Assembly: GCA_022457155.1 (NCBI GenBank)
Contig: JAJGOT010000115.1
Location: 1,011,501 to 1,075,500 of the forward strand
Direction of reading: 5' to 3'
Origin: Cladopsammia gracilis
Taxonomy: Eukaryota; Cnidaria; Anthozoa; Scleractinia; Dendrophylliidae
DNA length: 64,000 nucleotides
Below are positions 1 through 11,284 of the stretch, piece by piece. Made by a program: the position numbers and the translations under genes. The notes beneath the pieces were generated by a model. It was given only the letters and a program-made list of their open reading frames with translations, was not told the origin of the DNA and made no database searches. How positions within the stretch are numbered: the first letter of the stretch is position 1; the number at the start of each line of letters is the position of its first letter.

Positions 1-315
1 TTGGAATAAGTTGTCTTCAAGTGTCTTTTCACTGTTAGATGCTTCTGGTTGTAATATGAATAGTTTTCCTGCATGTGCAAACGAAAGAGTTAGCATTGTA
101 GCTCGTCTTCACAAGACACAGAATTTTCACGTTATTAGTGGTTTGCATGTCAGCCATGTTGAGTGTCAGAATAATGAAATTTTTGTTCTTTAAGAATAAA
201 GCTCTCTTTTTATGCAAACGGTTTTTATTGTTTTTAACCCTCAACATGGCCAACATGCAAACCACCAATTGTTTTGTGTAAATAATGCTTAGTTGTAAGT
301 ACTCTGAGTTATCCC
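1..315. other. Intergenic, nothing recognised
   Basis: AT-rich sequence without a recognisable coding exon, RNA gene or clear repeat boundary. The open frames across it are short and have no recognisable protein features. Confidence 0.4.
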
Positions 316-520
316 TTAACTCCCAAAAGTGCCAAAGAACAAAATTCAATAAAAATCCAAATTTCATTTTGTAAAATATTGAAAAACTAATGGTACCATG
401 TAAAAGTATTGCTGAAGAGGTTTCATTTGAATGGTCACACCATAGGATTTTATTAAGAGACTGAAAAGTTAGAACTACACTACATGTCTCCATAATTGAC
501 TCTGGGAGTGAAAGGGTTAA
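316..520. mobile_element. TTAA-bounded MITE, copy 1
   Basis: About 205 bp, bounded by TTAA at both ends, with a right end reading GTGAAAGGG-TTAA. It matches most of a second copy at 11905-12118, including the shared internal stretch TTTCATTTTGTAAAATATTG. The left terminal repeat has diverged here. TTAA duplications are typical of piggyBac-type elements; the family assignment is inferred from that alone. Confidence 0.6.
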
Positions 521-551
521 CGTAGTAGTAGCAATGTGTGTGTATAATGAT

Positions 552-1353
552 ATTGGCTGCGGCCGCACTTGGTGAGTTAACTGGGTTATTTTTTTAGTAA
601 CCCGGTTAAAATAACTCGGTGAAAAGTGAAATAACCGAGTTTATTTTTCTGAGCGGCCGCACTTCAGGAGGTTGAACTTTGAACGTGAGAGATCATGTTA
701 TCATTTGCTAGCGAGAGCTGCACAAAACAATACCATTAATGAGCGAAAACAATGCCTCTGCACGTGCATTTTCATATAGAGCGTATGCACTCACGTGGCA
801 AGCAGCTATGCAAATTTATTGGAACAAAAGAAAGTGTTAACATAAGAAAAGCGTTCAAATCCCACAGGATTGTTTTGGTACACCAACATGGCCGCCGTTC
901 TATTGTTTTGGTACACCAATATGGCCGCCGTGACGTCATGTGCATACGCTCTATTGTTATTTCCTGCAAAATAACATCGTCAAATGATCAAATTATAGGT
1001 TTTGTGGAGAACATAAACACGCGACTGTTTTCCTTTCTCTATTTGAAATTGAAAGTCGTCCCTACAAAGTCTACGAATTCAACAGGAAGCCAAAAATTAC
1101 CGCTTAAGCAAAGATGATTGACAGATCGGGAAAGTTAACCTGCACTAAACCACCCAGCGAGGTGGTTTAAATAAACCTAACCCGGTTAAAAAAATCTATT
1201 GTTCTTTAATTAATTTCCATGGGAACCGCTAACACGGTTAAAATTCGGTGAACGCAAAAAATACGCGGCCGCATCAGGAATTTTGTTAACCGAGTTAATT
1301 TTAATTAATTAATTGCAGATAACCCGGTTAACTACTCTAGTGTGGCCGCAGCC
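552..1353. mobile_element. Non-autonomous DNA element with GGCTGCGGCCGC termini
   Basis: The left end GGCTGCGGCCGCACT and right end AGTGTGGCCGCAGCC are inverted repeats, and both are followed inward by AGTTAAC-GGGTTA-type sequence that extends the inverted repeat. No transposase is visible. ATT lies directly outside both ends and may be a short target duplication. A smaller inverted-repeat element (775-954) is nested inside. Confidence 0.6.
775..954. mobile_element. Nested MITE with TAGAGCGTATGCAC termini
   Basis: The left end TAGAGCGTATGCACTCACGT is mirrored by ACGTCATGTGCATACGCTCTA on the right. Between them a roughly 33-bp segment is tandemly duplicated, each copy containing TTGGTACACCAA and ATGGCCGCCGT. 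It sits inside the 552-1353 element, so it is the younger insertion. Confidence 0.5.
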
Positions 1354-2352
1354 ATTATTGTCTAACCTAAGGTCCTTAATCATATGTGCGACTGCTTAAA
1401 GTAAACCGCATTTTAATGTAAAATGTTAAGTACAGTACTAAGAACTTTTCATGAACATGAAACCTAATGCACTGTAAATGTAATGTGGTATTCTTAGCTT
1501 TTAAGGTCCTGTTCACACGACTGCGTTTTCAATCGAAAGTGAAATTTTAGGGAACAATATTTTGTTTTTATACGGAAGGATCCTTTACAGTGGTTGGTCA
1601 GGGGGGTGTTGGTTGGCGGGGGAAGGTCTCCATTTTTTCGCAAAGAAAGTAGACCCAAAGGGGCAAAGTTCTTTTTAAATTCTGCACTGATTTCACTGCG
1701 TGTGTCACCTGGCTTTTAAACAAGTCAGAATATGGCAGTATTTTAGCTGCTTACCAGTAGACGGTATTTACATGTAGATGGCCATTTCTGTCCGATGCAA
1801 AAAAAAAAATCTCCTTTGTACATCACCCGTGACGTACATGTAGAATTTATGGATTGCTTTTGGAAAAGTCCGTTCCCGTCAGAAAGGAAGGTCAAAATGT
1901 AGGGAAAAAGCTGTTTAAAATAAAACAGCCAACGTGTGGACTGGGCCTTAAATGGTGTACATAGATGCACTCAGATATTTACCGAGCACAAAGAATTGGT
2001 ATTTACTGTTGTACCTGTGGATTTTTTGTTCTCTTAAAACATGCTTTAGTACACGAGTTATTAAGACGCTTGTTTACGATAGACGTTCCCACTCGCTCCC
2101 AGCTTGCCTAGCAGGCGCTGGTTTTTATTTAGGTGCATTTTCCAGGAAGCGCACGCATGCTCGAGCGCAGCTCCTGCACCGCTTGCTAAGTCGCTCTGAT
2201 TCGGTCGCAGTGAACAGTGGGAAGACTGAAGAATGTTGGTCTCCATGACTCCATGATTTTTACAACTGGTAAATGTCACTGATTAGTGTAGACTGGGAAC
2301 GAGTCTGTCTTAACAGTGTGAAGCGCAAATATGTAACAATACGAATACTTCT
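1354..2352. other. Intergenic, nothing recognised
   Basis: No exon-like open frame with family features, RNA gene or clear terminal repeats could be seen here. Confidence 0.35.
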
Positions 2353-2473
2353 GCAGAGTTCAATTGTCCAATCCGAAGTCCAGAAAGCTTCCAGGAAATC
2401 AACTCAATGCCACAAGTGAACTTGAGTTGGTTTCTTAGAAGCCAGCCTTGAATTCTGATTGGATTGTCAATCT
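2353..2473. repeat. Imperfect foldback
   Basis: The left arm (TCAATTGTCCAATCCGAAGT) and right arm (GATTGGATTGTCAATCTC) are imperfect inverted repeats around a TTGAGTTGGTTTC core. This is probably an old foldback element; no target duplication is visible. Confidence 0.3.
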
Positions 2474-2737
2474 CCAAAAACGTTTGCGAATTGATTAATA
2501 GTGGTTACGCGCTGTGTATTGCAAGGTGTCTTAAGTTTATACAGCAACTATAAACGTGTTGTAAATTAGTTATCAACAAAAGTGAACGTAGTTGTTAACT
2601 ACCGCAACTTGCAAAACCAAAAAAACAAGTTTGTGTTGGGAGCTTGGAGAAAAGAATGGTTGACAATATAAGAACTTTACCTTTCTGTGCCGAGTTTTTC
2701 CCCACTGTAGTGGGTAATAATTTCAATGTCATTTTTA

Positions 2738-2768
2738 TCTCCTGTAAGTTAATGTTTAACTTACAGGA
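2738..2768. repeat. Palindrome shared with 57.15 kb
   Basis: CTCCTGTAAGTTAA followed by its inverse forms a near-perfect hairpin of about 31 bp. A closely related palindrome occurs at about 57147-57178, next to the BEL insertion, so both are probably ends of one dispersed repeat. Confidence 0.45.
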
Positions 2769-2998
2769 GTTTATTACTGTTTAGTTTATAGCCTTATTAC
2801 TTGATGTTCTATGCAGTAACTGAAAATAGTTTGGTAAAGGAGGTTATAAGTTTCTATGCAACGTGTGCAAACAATTTATATACCGCATCAAGAGTTTTTC
2901 TTGACCGTATTTTCCCGAATATGTGCCCTCCTGTATTAAACATCCCCCTCCCCTCCCCTCCCCACTGTCTAAAATCTGAGGCAGTCGCAAGCTTCACC

Positions 2999-3124
2999 TT
3001 AGGCCCAGTTCAAACGTCGAACTTCACATGTGCCGAACCTAATGCAAATGAGCAAAATCTGTTGTTCTTGCTAATTTGCATTAGGTTCGGCACATGTGAA
3101 GTTCGACGTTTGAACTGGGCCTAA
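2999..3124. mobile_element. Near-perfect palindromic MITE (GGCCCAGTTCAAACG termini)
   Basis: About 125 bp folds into a stem of roughly 50 bp per arm. The left arm begins GGCCCAGTTCAAACGTCG and the right arm ends with its exact reverse complement. TA flanks both ends, compatible with a Tc1/mariner-type TA target duplication. It has no coding capacity. Confidence 0.7.
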
Positions 3125-3637
3125 AGAACATACAAACTTGGACACATCAAGTGAAAGGAGGTGGAGTTTTTGATCCATTTTAATTGCCACGTCCCATTGA
3201 TTATCCAAAAAAACATTCCGGTTAATTGAGGTTGAAAAGGAAAAACATGAAATTTGAAATAAGTGCGCGGGGCGCTTGTTCAAGGAAATAAGGTCAGCTT
3301 GATCTTGATTGCTTAGTAGGTTAAAAATGTAACTTTTTTTTTGTTGTTGCTTATCTAAATAAAGCTTTTGTTGCTATTGTTGTGATCAAAGATTAGAAAT
3401 ATATTCAGTACCCTGCGTGGCATATGCAAAAGTAACACAATTTCAGGGTGGCGCGCGCGAAGGACACTCGCGAAAGTATGTGAGAACCATTTTGTATATC
3501 TCGCGCATGTCCCAGAATTGTGCAGTATATACCACAGTCGAACCTCTTGTTGCAGATACCCCTCTATTACAGACCCCTCACTATAATAACAAATTAATTT
3601 GGTTCCCTTAAAAACCTCTTACTGTATGGGTATATGG

Positions 3638-4053
3638 ACCAATTTGTATACACCGAATGCAAATATGGCCGCCGAACAATATTTTGTTTTGGCAGGTTCT
3701 CGAGAAAAGAAAAGCAATTGGTTAATGGTAAAGATCGGGTCAAAACAAGTCATTGAGTGCATTTTCAAGGCCATATTCTTAATTTAGGAGAAGTTAGAGG
3801 CAATCAAATTTTGGGAAAAACATGAAAGCGAGGCTAGTTGGGATAGAATGTCTTTTTTCATACAAATGCTTAAAATTTCAGTGAGCCATAACTTTGCAAC
3901 CGTTAAACCAAAAACACCCAAACTTTGCAAGATGATACACTTAGCAGGACTTGTTTACGTGATATCATTAATTTCTCTGAAAACTTGGCCAAACAAAAAA
4001 CTGCCTGATGGCCATATTTGCATTCGGTGTATTACTTTGTATCCAATTTGTTG
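3638..4053. mobile_element. Foldback element, CACCGAATGCAAATATGGCC arms
   Basis: The left arm has CCAATTTGTATACACC then GAATGCAAATATGGCC. The right arm has GGCCATATTTGCATTC then GTATTACTTTGTATCCAATTTG, an imperfect inverted repeat of 50-60 bp. The roughly 300-bp centre has no recognisable coding sequence. Confidence 0.5.
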
Positions 4054-4529
4054 TTGCGCTTCATACTGTTTTTAATTTGCAATATGATCTGCTTTGTGCA
4101 AGACCATCTCTGACCACATTTATTCGTTGTAGTTTTATTCCATTTTATTTAAGATTTTTCCCATTTATTTCTGTATTCAATTTTTAGTTAAATTCTTTCT
4201 TTTTTTTTTGAAGCTTGCGTTTATGTCACTATGTGATGTTGCAAGGCAGTAGAAAAAATAATGTAAATTTGGTGGGGAAGATGAGAAAATATATTTTTAA
4301 GGAAAACGACAAAGCGGCTACCGCGAGTGATTGCTCTTTGAGTTCATTACTGGAAAGAAAATGTCCACGTTATTTCTTCTATTTCCTCGCCCAAACTCTC
4401 CTGCGCCCCGCGAGGGAGGGGGGCGGGAGCAACGGCGAAAAAACAACTGCAGACTAACTTGACATTTCAGGGTACCACTCGCCAGGTAGAAACAAAATGC
4501 TTTGGGCTCCTGTCTCTCGATATTTGTGG

Positions 4530-4911
4530 GAAAACAGCGCTGGAACTGTTCGCGGGGTAAACTCCCCAACCTACCCCCCTCCCAGGGAACATTCACCAGA
4601 CTGGATCACTGACTGTTGCTATGCAACACACACCTTATTAAATCTGCGTCGCCAGGAACTTATTTTTTGTCTGTGGGAAACACGCCCGGTCTGGGAAGTG
4701 TACGTATACCCGCACCCCGCAGGCGCACCCCGCTTGCAGTAGTACTCCAGATCACTGACGTCATCTACCAAAATTGTTACTATGCGACAAGCCACACCTC
4801 ATTAAATTTGCGTCGCTTTGAACCAATTCCGCTCTCGATTTTCTTCAAAATTGAGTTGGAGTTTCCACTAAATCGCTGTCTTTATCAAAATCTTTCCGTG
4901 GATGCAGGTTT
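4530..4911 (+). promoter_or_regulatory. Putative NLR promoter and non-coding exon, cassette copy 1
   Basis: This segment recurs at 7850-8118 and, diverged, at 36880-37074 upstream of gene B. It contains a perfect CRE (TGACGTCA, 4756-4763), then CTTTCCGTGGATGCAG followed by GT, which looks like an exon end and splice donor. An internal duplication repeats the block around GATCACTGA and TATTAAATCTGCGTCGCC. Conservation upstream of both paralogs is seen in the sequence; transcription and splicing to the NLR exons are inferred. Confidence 0.4.
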
Positions 4912-6090
4912 GTTTCTTTGATTTCAATGTGTTAAGAAGTCATCACATATTTTGATCAATTCAGGTAACGGTATTGATGACAGCGTGTTTATATCATGTT
5001 CATTTCAATATTTTCGCAGTTGTGTTGCAATTTTAATTGTTAAAACATCGGCACACGATATCCAAACTGTTGCGTTTGCGCCCTACTTTAATAAGTCTAG
5101 ACATTCAAAAGTCCTTCGTAGTTCAGGCTGCAGGATCTTTACAGATTAAAGATCATATAAATATAAGCACTTCGCTTTGCTTAGCGCCAAGCGGCGGCTT
5201 GGAACTGCGTTGGACAACATCATTTGGTTTCCATTTATGTAAGTTAACTTTTGTCGGTCAAGCCGGCAAGTGAACGTTTGCTAAATTGCATGATCATCAA
5301 GTAATCTTTATTTTACAGATTATCGAAGTAGTGAAACTTGTTTTTAACTAGAATCACAATATTACAAAGCAAATCATCGATCGGCCAAAAATTCCATCAA
5401 TTTCCTGTCGCAGTTTGCAGACAATAGACATTTTCCTTGCTCTTTTTCACAACTACTTTTTGAAATGTAAGTTACAGTAAACTTCATCCAAAGGATTTGT
5501 GTATCGTTTTTCAGAGTTTTCTTCTATCTAAACCAGCGGGAAATGTTTTTACTTCGCTTTTACCAATCTTACATAAAGACGCTAACTAAAACCCTTGCGC
5601 GTCATTCAAGTGGACTGAAAAGCTTCTGTTTGCCTAAGTAGTAATTACAGCCCAAACGTTTCCAGGGTTGAGAAGATCGGTGGACTGTGTGTTAGAGTTA
5701 TCGCTAAGAAATATTCCACTATCTCGCTTTCTACTGAAAAAGTAATTCATCAGCACATTACTCGAACTTCCTGTCTTCAGTACAGACAGGATCAACATAG
5801 TTATCATTTGATTGTTTCCTGTCTTGCTCTTGGATTAGGTCCAATCAACCTAACCTTAACCGGGAAAATTCTTATCCATTGACAATGCTTCATGGGGATT
5901 TGGTTTCACTCATTATCTTACAACTTGCATGATTCGTGGATTGATCGCGTGACCTATTTTCATTGCTCGCGTGACATTTAAGTGAACGAAGCTTTTGTTT
6001 GTCCAAGGGATTGGCAAGTGAGTCATGACGTGACAAGATCACATTTAATAGACTTCCCTCTAATTTCTCGCTATACATTTTCGTTTCCTT
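4912..6090. repeat. Tandemly duplicated upstream segment, copy 1
   Basis: Non-coding sequence that recurs in order, with indels, at about 8118-9110. Shared landmarks include TCCTTCGTAGTTCAGGCTGCA, the GCACTTCGCTTTGC stretch, and TCGCTAAGAAATATTCCACT. Parts also recur upstream of gene B near 37225-37270 and 39140-39190. It is the spacer between cassette exons. Confidence 0.55.
6019..6025. promoter_or_regulatory. AP-1-like site TGAGTCA
   Basis: An exact TGAGTCA in a conserved block upstream of a putative exon. The same site is at 7515-7521 and 9044-9050 in the paralogous blocks. Function is inferred from motif identity and repetition only. Confidence 0.3.
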
Positions 6091-6099
6091 TCCCAGAAG

Positions 6100-6168
6100 G
6101 CGTGAAATAAGTCTGCAGTACACTGGATTTGGCTCAAACTTCAAAGAACCTTGGCAAGTTGTACATAC
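6100..6168 (+). other. Putative non-coding exon of cassette (copy 1)
   Basis: A conserved block runs from CCCAGAAGGCGTGAAATAAG to TTGTACATACG followed by GTAAGTAAT, a near-consensus splice donor. It matches 9121-9194 almost base for base although neighbouring sequence has drifted, which suggests selection on an exon. There is no long open frame, so if transcribed it is 5' UTR. Confidence 0.35.
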
Positions 6169-6550
6169 GGTAAGTAATATTTAAAAGAGATTGAATGAAC
6201 TATTTCAATCACCAGCTCAGTAGATCTTGTCGATTTGTCCCAGAATAAAGAGGTGTTTGAAATGGATATCCAAAGTCTTTGAATTTGATTTTGAATGACG
6301 AAAGTCCTTCATTGTTTTAAGTTTTTATAAGAACTGAACAAGCGGCAGAAGCCAGCCTCAGAGCTCGGGCGTTACTATTTACACAAACAGTTACAAAGAT
6401 AAAACGAAAATAATGCTTTGTCGAGTAGATGAGAAATTTTGAAACCTTGTTTGATTTTGCTTCGAAAGGATTTTCGGCGCGCGGAAAGAAGGACCCTGAG
6501 TAGCTTGGTTGTTAAATGTAATTACAGTATCTGATGTTCACTCTTGCAGA

Positions 6551-6653
6551 TTTCATCATCCTCTACAGTAAATATAAACCCCGAAGAAGAATTGAATTAA
6601 AAATACCTTGAATAGGCCATGTAGTCAAGAAAAGCTAAGCGCAACAAATTCAG
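6551..6653 (+). other. Putative non-coding internal exon (copy 1)
   Basis: Starts after TCTTGCAG (acceptor-like) and ends TTCAG before GTAAATA (donor-like). The counterpart at 9501-9600 keeps the same boundaries, and a shorter diverged relative lies at about 11681-11735. Stops occur in all frames, so this would be a UTR exon. Confidence 0.35.
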
Positions 6654-7262
6654 GTAAATATATCTGATTCAAAGAATATTCATGTTTTACCTAAAGTGTT
6701 TGCTTAAATAAAGATTTATCAATAAGCTGCTCGTAAAAATATTGGAAATGTAGAGCATATGTTGTCAGTCCCGAGAGCTTGAATTTGCTTTTTAACCTTT
6801 TATCTAACAAATATTACAAACCGGCGGCAGTGGTGAAGGATATATAGCGAATACTTGTGGCCAAAAATTTACCAACAGAAAATCGGGCTGACTGTCTTTA
6901 GCAGTCTCGGTAGATTTGCTTTTCGCTGTAAAAAAAGGAGAGCAAGTTACAATAAATTTCATCAACTTCCCGTTTTGAGAGTTCGCTGAAGATAATCTTT
7001 TTTCGTTTCGTGGAAGGTTCAGAGTAGAACATTTTCATAAAAAGTAGGTTTTTTCCTTGACCAAAAATGTTCTGATTGAATGTTCGAGAACTACTTTTTA
7101 CCCAATGGATTATTAATCACATGATGTCTTGCGCAACATTCAAGTGGAAGGAACTTCTGTTTGTCTGAGCATTGATTGACAAGTCAATCATGGGATAAGA
7201 TCATATTAGACTTCCCCGGGACTTTCCCTCGCTTAAAAGCAAACGAGAACCTCGAAGGTTCC

Positions 7263-7301
7263 TGAAATAAACTACTGACAGAGCCATTGCAGTTTACATG
7301 G
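7263..7301 (+). other. Putative non-coding exon, ACTGACAGAGCC type (copy 1)
   Basis: TGAAATAAACTACTGACAGA leads to a donor-like GTATGTAA. The same block recurs at 9896-9936, 10503-10541 and, diverged, 12838-12880, each ending in GTATGTA. Four spaced copies of one donor-bearing block argue for tandem duplication of a regulatory/exon unit. Confidence 0.35.
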
Positions 7302-7514
7302 TATGTAAAGGTATAAAAGTTTTCAATAGATTGTGTTGTGTATCAATGAGCGTTACAAATATAACCTGCGAGCAGGCTCTACTCTTTGGGTTTCGCGCAC
7401 GAGTGCTATGCGAGCGGCGAAGTTGCGAATTACGAGCGAGAAAAGTTTACAAATATAGATAGTCTCTGAAATTTGACATACAGAAAGTTTCTGTTCGCCT
7501 AAGTGATTGACAAG

Positions 7515-7521
7515 TGAGTCA
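7515..7521. promoter_or_regulatory. AP-1-like site followed by ISRE-like tract
   Basis: TGAGTCA is followed about 35 bp downstream by TTTCATTTTC (7557-7566), which matches the ISRE core TTTCNNTTTC, just ahead of the putative exon at 7582. The same order recurs at 9044/9098. Confidence 0.3.
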
Positions 7522-7581
7522 TGCGACAGGATCACAAACTTCCCTCGCTTACTTTCTTTCATTTTCTTTTCCTTTACTATG

Positions 7582-7647
7582 TAGGCGTGAAAGTGCTTTG
7601 CTTCAGCAGACTCCGTTTTGTGCTGAAATAAAAAACAGTCCTTTCAA
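7582..7647 (+). other. Putative non-coding exon, GGCGTGAAAGTGC type (copy 1)
   Basis: The block from TAGGCGTGAAAGTGC to TCCTTTCAA is followed by GTAAGTACGT, a strong donor. It is nearly identical to 11221-11284. No coding frame is conserved between copies. Confidence 0.35.
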
Positions 7648-7849
7648 GTAAGTACGTAGGACATGTAATTTACTGTTTAGGCTTCAGTGTTTGTTATTAC
7701 AAAGCGAATCACGTCAATTTAGTTCAAAAGCTCATCGTCTTGATCAGTGTTGATCTCTGAAATGGAGGCCATAGAAAGAAAATTGATTACGGACACCTCC
7801 CGGAATTGCACAGTATATACCAAAGTCGATCCTCGCATGGTATCGCTCG

Positions 7850-8118
7850 CAAGGTAGAAACAAAACGCTGTGAAAACTCATTTAACTTGATATTTGTGAG
7901 AAACACTCCCGGTCTGGGGAGTGTACCCTACGTGCAGTACTCCAGATCACTGACGTCATCTACCAAATTGTTGCTATGCAACACGCCTCACCTTATTAAA
8001 TCTGCGTCACCACCATACCAGGACCTTTTTATATTGTCGCTTTCGATTTTCTCGGACACCTTCGCCTTAGAGTTTCCACTAAATCGCTCTCTTTTTCAGA
8101 ATCTGTCCGTGGATGCAG
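7850..8118 (+). promoter_or_regulatory. Putative NLR promoter and non-coding exon, cassette copy 2
   Basis: Second copy of the 4530-4911 block. It keeps the perfect CRE (TGACGTCA, 7951-7958), the TTGCTATGCAAC palindrome-like motif, TTATTAAATCTGCGTC and the TCCGTGGATGCAG/GT donor. A following stretch of about 1 kb is also shared with copy 1, so the whole unit was duplicated. Confidence 0.4.
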
Positions 8119-9110
8119 GTTTGTTTCTTTGATTTCAATGTGTTAAGAATAACTCATCGCATATTTTGATCAACTCAGGGTAGAGCATTGTTCATATTTG
8201 TTGCAACCTTCGTGCTGCATGCTGTTCATTATTTACGTTTCAATTTCGAAGTTATGTTGCAATTATAACATCGGCACGCGATATGCAAACTGTTGCTTTT
8301 GCACCTAAAAAAGTCTAGACGTTCAAAAATCCTTCGTAGTACAGGTTGCAGGATCTTTACAAATTGAAGATCATATATAAAGCACTTCGCTTTGCTTTCG
8401 TTCAATTCTTTGGTCAGATAGCGCCTAGCGGCAGCTGTGTTGGACAACATTTGGGTTAAATTTTTGTCGGTCAAGCCAGCAAGTGAACGTTTACTAAACG
8501 GTATGATCATCGAGTAATCTTCATTTCCCAAATTACAGTATCCAAGGTATTGAAACTGGGCCTCAACTAAAACCCTTGCGCGTCATTCAAGTGGGAAGGA
8601 AAGCTTAGTTGCCTATGTAGTAATTACAGGCAAAATGTTTCCAGAGCAGAGAAGATCGTTGAACAGCTATGTGTTAGCGTTATCGCTAAGAAATATTCCA
8701 CTATCTCGCTTTCTGCTGAAAAAGTTAATTCATCAGCACATTCCTCGAACTTCCTGTCTTCAGTACTGATTTCAAAGGATATTCTCTCATTATCATTTAA
8801 TTGTTTCCTGTCGTGCTATTGGATTAGGCCCCAATCGTCCTTTTTACGAAAACGATCTAAGAAACGCATTCATTTCTCTTGACCGGGAACACTTTTATCC
8901 ATCGTACGACAATACTTAATCGGGATTTATTTATTTTTTTTTTTACTCATTATCTTATAAATTGCATGATTCGTGGCCGATTGATCGCGTGACCTATTTT
9001 CATTGCTCGAACGAAGCTTTTGTTTGTCCAAGCGATTGGCTAGTGAGTCATATGACAAGATCATATTTATAGACTTTCCTCTAATTTCTCTCTTACTTTC
9101 ATTTTCGTTT
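8119..9110. repeat. Tandemly duplicated upstream segment, copy 2
   Basis: Matches 4912-6090 in order with numerous small indels. It ends in a conserved tract with an AP-1-like TGAGTCA (9044-9050) and an ISRE-like ACTTTCATTTTCGTTTCC (9095-9112) immediately upstream of the next putative exon. Confidence 0.55.
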
Positions 9111-9120
9111 CCTTTCCCAG

Positions 9121-9194
9121 AAGGCGTGAAATAAGCCTGCAGTAGACTGGATTTGGCTCAAACTTCAAAGAACCTTGGCAAGTTGTACATACGG
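9121..9194 (+). other. Putative non-coding exon of cassette (copy 2)
   Basis: Counterpart of 6100-6168 with the same GTAAGTAAT donor after TTGTACATACG. See that entry for reasoning. Confidence 0.35.
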
Positions 9195-9500
9195 TAAGTA
9201 ATATTTAAAAAAGATTTAGCAATTTGGTATGAATAAACTATCGAATTTGATTTTGAATGACGAAAGACCGCCATTGGTTATTACTCTAACTGAACAAGCG
9301 GCAGAAGCCGGCCCCAGAGCTTGGGCGTTATTATTTACTTCACAAACTGCTACGAAAATAATACGACAATTTGCTTTGTCGAGTAGATGAGAAAATGGAA
9401 GCCTTTTTTGATTTTGCACAGAAAACATTTCGGCGGAAAGGAGACACCCCGAATGGCCAAGTTGTTAATATAATTTTCTGATGTTCACTCTGTTTTGCAG

Positions 9501-9600
9501 ATTCATCATCCTCTACAGTAAATAAAGTGAAAGACGAATTGAATTAAAGATACCTTGAATAGACTATGTAGCCAAGAAAAGCTAAGCGCATCAAGTTCAG
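9501..9600 (+). other. Putative non-coding internal exon (copy 2)
   Basis: Counterpart of 6551-6653. An acceptor-like TTTTGCAG precedes it, and AGTTCAG before GTAAATA follows. Confidence 0.35.
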
Positions 9601-9895
9601 GTAAATATATCTGATTCAAAGATAATTCCATGTTTTACCTCACATGTTTGCTTAAATAAACATTTATCAAGAAACGGATTGCCGGAAAAATATTGCGAAT
9701 GTAACGGGGAGTCTTGTTTTTTATCCAACAAATATTTTACATACACCCTACATTAAATGCAATATTGATTGCGTGGTCAATTCGTGGATTCATCACATGA
9801 CATATCTTACTGAAGCTTTTGTTTAACTGAGCATTGATTGACAAGCAAACTTCCCTCACTTACTTTCATTTTCGATTTGTTTACTTTCAAGGTTG

Positions 9896-10541
9896 CTGAA
9901 ATAAACTACTGACAGAGCCATTGCAGTTTTACACGGTATGTAAGGGTATAAGAGTTTTCAATGGATTGTGCAGAAGCGTATCAATGCCCGGGATCAATGC
10001 GCGTTACAAATATTTATAATCTCGACGGATCTTATTAACCGTTTGTTCACAGCCACAGAAAATGGCTGGTTGTTTTTAGCAGTCTTGGTAGATTTTCCTT
10101 TTGCTGAATGTAAATCATTAACAAGTTACAATAAATTCCATCAACTTCCCGTTTTGTGAGTTCGCTGATGATAGACATTGTTTTTTCGTTTCGTGGAAGG
10201 TCCAGACTACGTTATAGAAAATTTTCATGAAAAAGAAGTTTTTTTCTTGTTCAGGAATGTTTTGATTGAATGTTCGACAACTACTTCTGACCCACTGCTT
10301 GCCTTCTTTCATCGTATGACATATCTTGCGAAACATTCAAGCCGGGTTCTGTTTGTCTGAATAATATGACAATAATATGAATAATAATATAATAATATAA
10401 TATAATATAATATAATAATAATAATATGACAAGATCATATTAGGCTTCTCACTTACATTCATTTTCGTTTTGTTTACTTTCAAGGTCTCACTTCAAATTT
10501 TGCTGAAATAAACTACTGACAGAGCCATTGCAGTTTTACAC
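9896..10541 (+). repeat. Two further ACTGACAGAGCC cassettes
   Basis: Blocks at 9896-9936 and 10503-10541 repeat the TGAAATAAACTACTGACAGA...GTATGTAA unit of 7263-7301. Between them are a TTCGTTTCGTGGAAGGT block shared with about 7003 and 12170, and an AATAAT/ATAAT microsatellite (10373-10430). Confidence 0.45.
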
Positions 10542-11040
10542 GGTATGTAAAGATATAAGAGTTTTCAATAGATTGTGTATAATGCGCTTTACTTTTTATA
10601 CGAATATTTATAATCTCGACAGATTTTATCAATTCTGTCTGGAATTTGAAATGAAAATCTACATGTTATTGCGAGAAAGCTGATTTCTGTTTGCTGAGCG
10701 ATAATTAGATCCAGAAATATTCCCTGGAAACGCTTTTGGGTCGAATTATTTCTCTGCTGTTTCACGATATTTTTTTCGCGGAAACAAGTCCAGATGGACA
10801 GAATCGACATAATTATCATTTTCTCTCCCATTTTGGATTCTGATTCACTCCCATTAATTTAGCCTGCGTAATAATGTGCGCCGGTTTATTTACAGGGAAA
10901 ATCGAGGACGCTTATTTACTCTAAGCCGGGAATGTTTAGTTTCGTGTACGACATTGATTAAAATTCCTCTTCTAATATGATTGTGTATTTCACGGATTGA
11001 TCGCGTGACTTTTTTCATTACTCGCGTGAGTGATTGATTG

Positions 11041-11156
11041 TAGCCTGTTCCAGGCTCCGAGATAGTGGGGAAGGCGCGAAGTAAAATAAAAGGAAAAATC
11101 ACGGGGGAACTATTACTTCGCGCGTTCCCAACTATCTCGGAGCCTGGAGCAGGCTA
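11041..11156. mobile_element. TAGCCTG-family MITE, insertion 1
   Basis: A 116-bp palindromic element. The left end TAGCCTGTTCCAGGCTCCGA is mirrored by TCGGAGCCTGGAGCAGGCTA on the right. It is flanked by a perfect 9-bp target duplication, GATTGATTG (11032-11040 and 11157-11165). Nine-base duplications are typical of Mutator-like elements. It has no coding capacity. It sits in the duplicated upstream region just before another cassette exon. Confidence 0.85.
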
Positions 11157-11220
11157 GATTGATTGCGACAAGATCACCAAACTTCCCTCGCTTACATTCA
11201 TTCTCTTTTCCTTTACTATG

Positions 11221-11284
11221 TAGGCGTGAAAGTGCTTTGCTTCAGCAGACTCCGTTTTGTGCTGAAACAAAGTGTCCTTTCAAG
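11221..11284 (+). other. Putative non-coding exon, GGCGTGAAAGTGC type (copy 2)
   Basis: Near-identical to 7582-7647, ending TCCTTTCAA before GTAAGTACGT. The surrounding sequence is less similar, which is why the block stands out. Confidence 0.35.

Noticed and set aside
35..568. 177-codon minus-strand frame
   Set aside because: It runs through the TTAA MITE and into the next element. The MITE's second copy at 11905 does not keep the frame.
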